A DNA stretch of 15,134 nt from an uncultured Atopobiaceae bacterium. GTDB lineage: Bacteria; Actinomycetota; Coriobacteriia; Coriobacteriales; Atopobiaceae. The notes below the pieces were generated by a model. The model made no database searches. It was not told where the DNA came from and saw only the letters and a program-made list of their open reading frames with translations. The position numbers were made by a program, and so were the translations under genes. Shown one piece after another: positions 13,858 to 15,134 of this stretch (within the stretch, counting starts at the first letter, position 1; every line of letters begins with the position of its first letter). The stretch lies in the NCBI GenBank assembly GCA_905235165.1, contig CAJOKK010000028.1:1-15134 (forward strand), written 5' to 3'.

Positions 13858-13867
13858 GGCGCGTGAA

Positions 13868-14860
13868 TTATTCCGCAACCTGCACGGCGTCGGCAATCTT
13901 GCCCACCAGGTTCTCGCGAACCGCACGGGCGCAGACAAGCGCGCCGTTCTTGACGGCGAGCGCACTGGTGGCGCCATGGCCGATGATGACGGGGGCCTTC
14001 AGGCCGAGCAGGACCGCCCCACCATACTCATCGCCGCTCAGCTCGGCCGCAACCGACTTGAGCGCCGGCTTGAGCAAAAGCGCGCCTGCAGCCGAACGTT
14101 TGGAGGCAGCCGTAGCATCCTTGACACGGCCAACGATGAACTTGGCCGTACCCTCGATGGTCTTCACCGCAACGTTGCCGGTGTAGCCATCGCAGACGAT
14201 GACGTCATAGCGTCCGGCGAGAAGATCGGTTCCCTCGGCATTGCCCACAAACCAGCCATCGCTGGCCTCCTTGAGCGAGCGATGGTAGTCGAGGGCCATC
14301 TCAGAACCCTTGGACTCCTCCTCGCCATTAGACAGCAAGGCCACGTTCGGGGCACCAACCCCAAGGGCGACCTTGGAATAGGCACGACCCATGTGGGCAA
14401 ACTGAACGATTGCGTCGTTGGAGACGTCGGCATTGGCACCCATGTCGAGCATCACGGTCTTACGACCAGTGGCACCCGGAATGGCCGTGGCAAGCGCCGG
14501 GCGCTTCACGCCCTTGATACGACCGACGTTGAGCGAAGCGGCTACCAAGATGGCGCCCGTAGACCCCGCAGAAAAGAAGCCGTCGGCATCGCCATGGCGC
14601 ACAGAAACGCAACCACGAACGATGGTCGACTCCTTCTTGGAGCGAACCGCCGTCGCGGGATGCTCTCCCATCTCGATGACCTCGGTGCAAACGAGGGGCA
14701 TCGCGCGCTCATGCGAATCGCAGAAGGGCGCAATGATGTTATCGGGGCCAGCAACGAGCACCGAGAGTTGGCTATCTTCCTCAAGCGCCTCAGCAATGCC
14801 CTCGAGCACGACCTCATAGCCTGAATCGCCGCCCATGGCGTCGACGCAGATGGTAACCAT
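13868..14860 (-). CDS. plsX: phosphate acyltransferase PlsX
   Basis: Converts acyl-ACP to acyl-phosphate, the substrate of PlsY in the first step of phospholipid synthesis; a peripheral membrane enzyme. The 330-aa protein begins with the family hallmark DAMGGD (7-12) and has FFSAGSTGAI (95-104) in the core, with the expected length. The ATG at 14860 has GGGAGG 4 nt upstream. An in-frame upstream extension (22 residues, from 14926) runs through the terminator hairpin and was rejected. It lies between rpmF and acpP, the widely conserved arrangement, which also supplies the ACP partner. Confidence 0.96.
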   Translation of the reverse strand: MVTICVDAMGGDSGYEVVLEGIAEALEEDSQLSVLVAGPDNIIAPFCDSHERAMPLVCTEVIEMGEHPATAVRSKKESTIVRGCVSVRHGDADGFFSAGSTGAILVAASLNVGRIKGVKRPALATAIPGATGRKTVMLDMGANADVSNDAIVQFAHMGRAYSKVALGVGAPNVALLSNGEEESKGSEMALDYHRSLKEASDGWFVGNAEGTDLLAGRYDVIVCDGYTGNVAVKTIEGTAKFIVGRVKDATAASKRSAAGALLLKPALKSVAAELSGDEYGGAVLLGLKAPVIIGHGATSALAVKNGALVCARAVRENLVGKIADAVQVAE

Positions 14861-14880
14861 ACAACCTCCCCCAACGTGAG

Positions 14881-14907
14881 AAAAGGCCGGCCCTTCCGGA
14901 CCGGCCT
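14881..14907 (-). terminator. terminator-like hairpin between rpmF and plsX
   Basis: On the minus strand AGGCCGGTCC and GGGCCGGCCT form a 10-bp stem with a GGAA (GNRA-type) tetraloop, followed by TTTTCTC. It lies 31 nt after the rpmF stop and 10 nt before the plsX ribosome site. It probably makes rpmF transcripts end here in part, with read-through into plsX. Confidence 0.7.
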
Positions 14908-14938
14908 CATGCTCTATTCTCTGCATGCGCCGCCGAAA

Positions 14939-15118
14939 CTAGTCGACGACGATGACCTCGCGGTCCTTGTAGAAACCGCAGCTGGGGCACACGTGATGCG
15001 GAAGCTTGGGGGCACCGCACTGCGGGCACGTGGAACGCGCGGGAGCGGCGAGCTTGCTGTTAGCCGAACGACGAGTGTGCGTGGCGCCGCGGCCCTTCTT
15101 TTGCTTAGGTACTGCCAT
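14939..15118 (-). CDS. rpmF: 50S ribosomal protein L32
   Basis: Small protein of the large ribosomal subunit. The 59-aa sequence opens MAVPKQKKGRGATHTRRS, the invariant L32 start, and carries two zinc-binding pairs, CPQC (31-34) and CPSC (44-47), so this is the zinc-containing form. The ATG at 15118 is preceded by AGAGAGG. It is the first gene of the cluster inside the window; its promoter lies at or beyond the window edge. A terminator-like hairpin follows before plsX. Confidence 0.96.
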   Translation of the reverse strand: MAVPKQKKGRGATHTRRSANSKLAAPARSTCPQCGAPKLPHHVCPSCGFYKDREVIVVD

Positions 15119-15134
15119 CTTGAACCTCTCTTAA

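Overview
The window is a gene-dense, GC-rich bacterial chromosome segment, probably from the Coriobacteriia (Collinsella/Olsenella-like Actinobacteria). That assignment is an inference from base composition, the mix of ATG, GTG and TTG starts behind clear Shine-Dalgarno sites, CCA-encoding tRNA genes, and the compact order rpmF-plsX-acpP-rnc-smc-ftsY-ffh. No phage, IS, plasmid or CRISPR feature is visible.

Left part (1-3629), minus strand: a 1-phosphofructokinase gene (fruK-like) followed by ptsI, the general PTS phosphotransferase, closed by a strong intrinsic terminator. Next comes a small PPC/DUF296-domain gene. Together with the ROK sugar kinase at 5666-6544, fruK and ptsI suggest fructose uptake and phosphorylation. 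HPr and a fructose permease are not in the window.

Middle part (3630-6861): tRNA-His and tRNA-Lys on the minus strand share one promoter; a small type IV prepilin peptidase gene lies divergent to a NUDIX (ADP-ribose pyrophosphatase-like) gene; then come the ROK kinase and tRNA-Arg(TCT). Two points stand out. First, the tRNA-His gene lacks four nucleotides of its T-stem. Second, downstream of both tRNA-Lys and tRNA-Arg, beyond each terminator, lies a copy of a ~75 bp palindromic element. Each copy carries an inverted T-arm sequence matching its own neighbouring tRNA plus two GC-rich hairpins, and the hairpins differ by pair-preserving changes.

Right part (6862-15118), minus strand: a housekeeping cluster running rpmF (L32), plsX, acpP, rnc, smc, ftsY, ffh. 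It links phospholipid and fatty-acid synthesis, RNA processing, chromosome condensation and the signal-recognition-particle pathway. From acpP to ffh the spacing is 27 nt or less, and smc and ftsY overlap as TAATG. A terminator-like hairpin sits between rpmF and plsX, and two further hairpins lie between plsX and acpP, so relative expression may be tuned at the start of the cluster.

No gene-free stretch exceeds 300 bases. The largest gaps (2932-3188 and 3630-3885) hold putative regulatory repeats and repeat element A.
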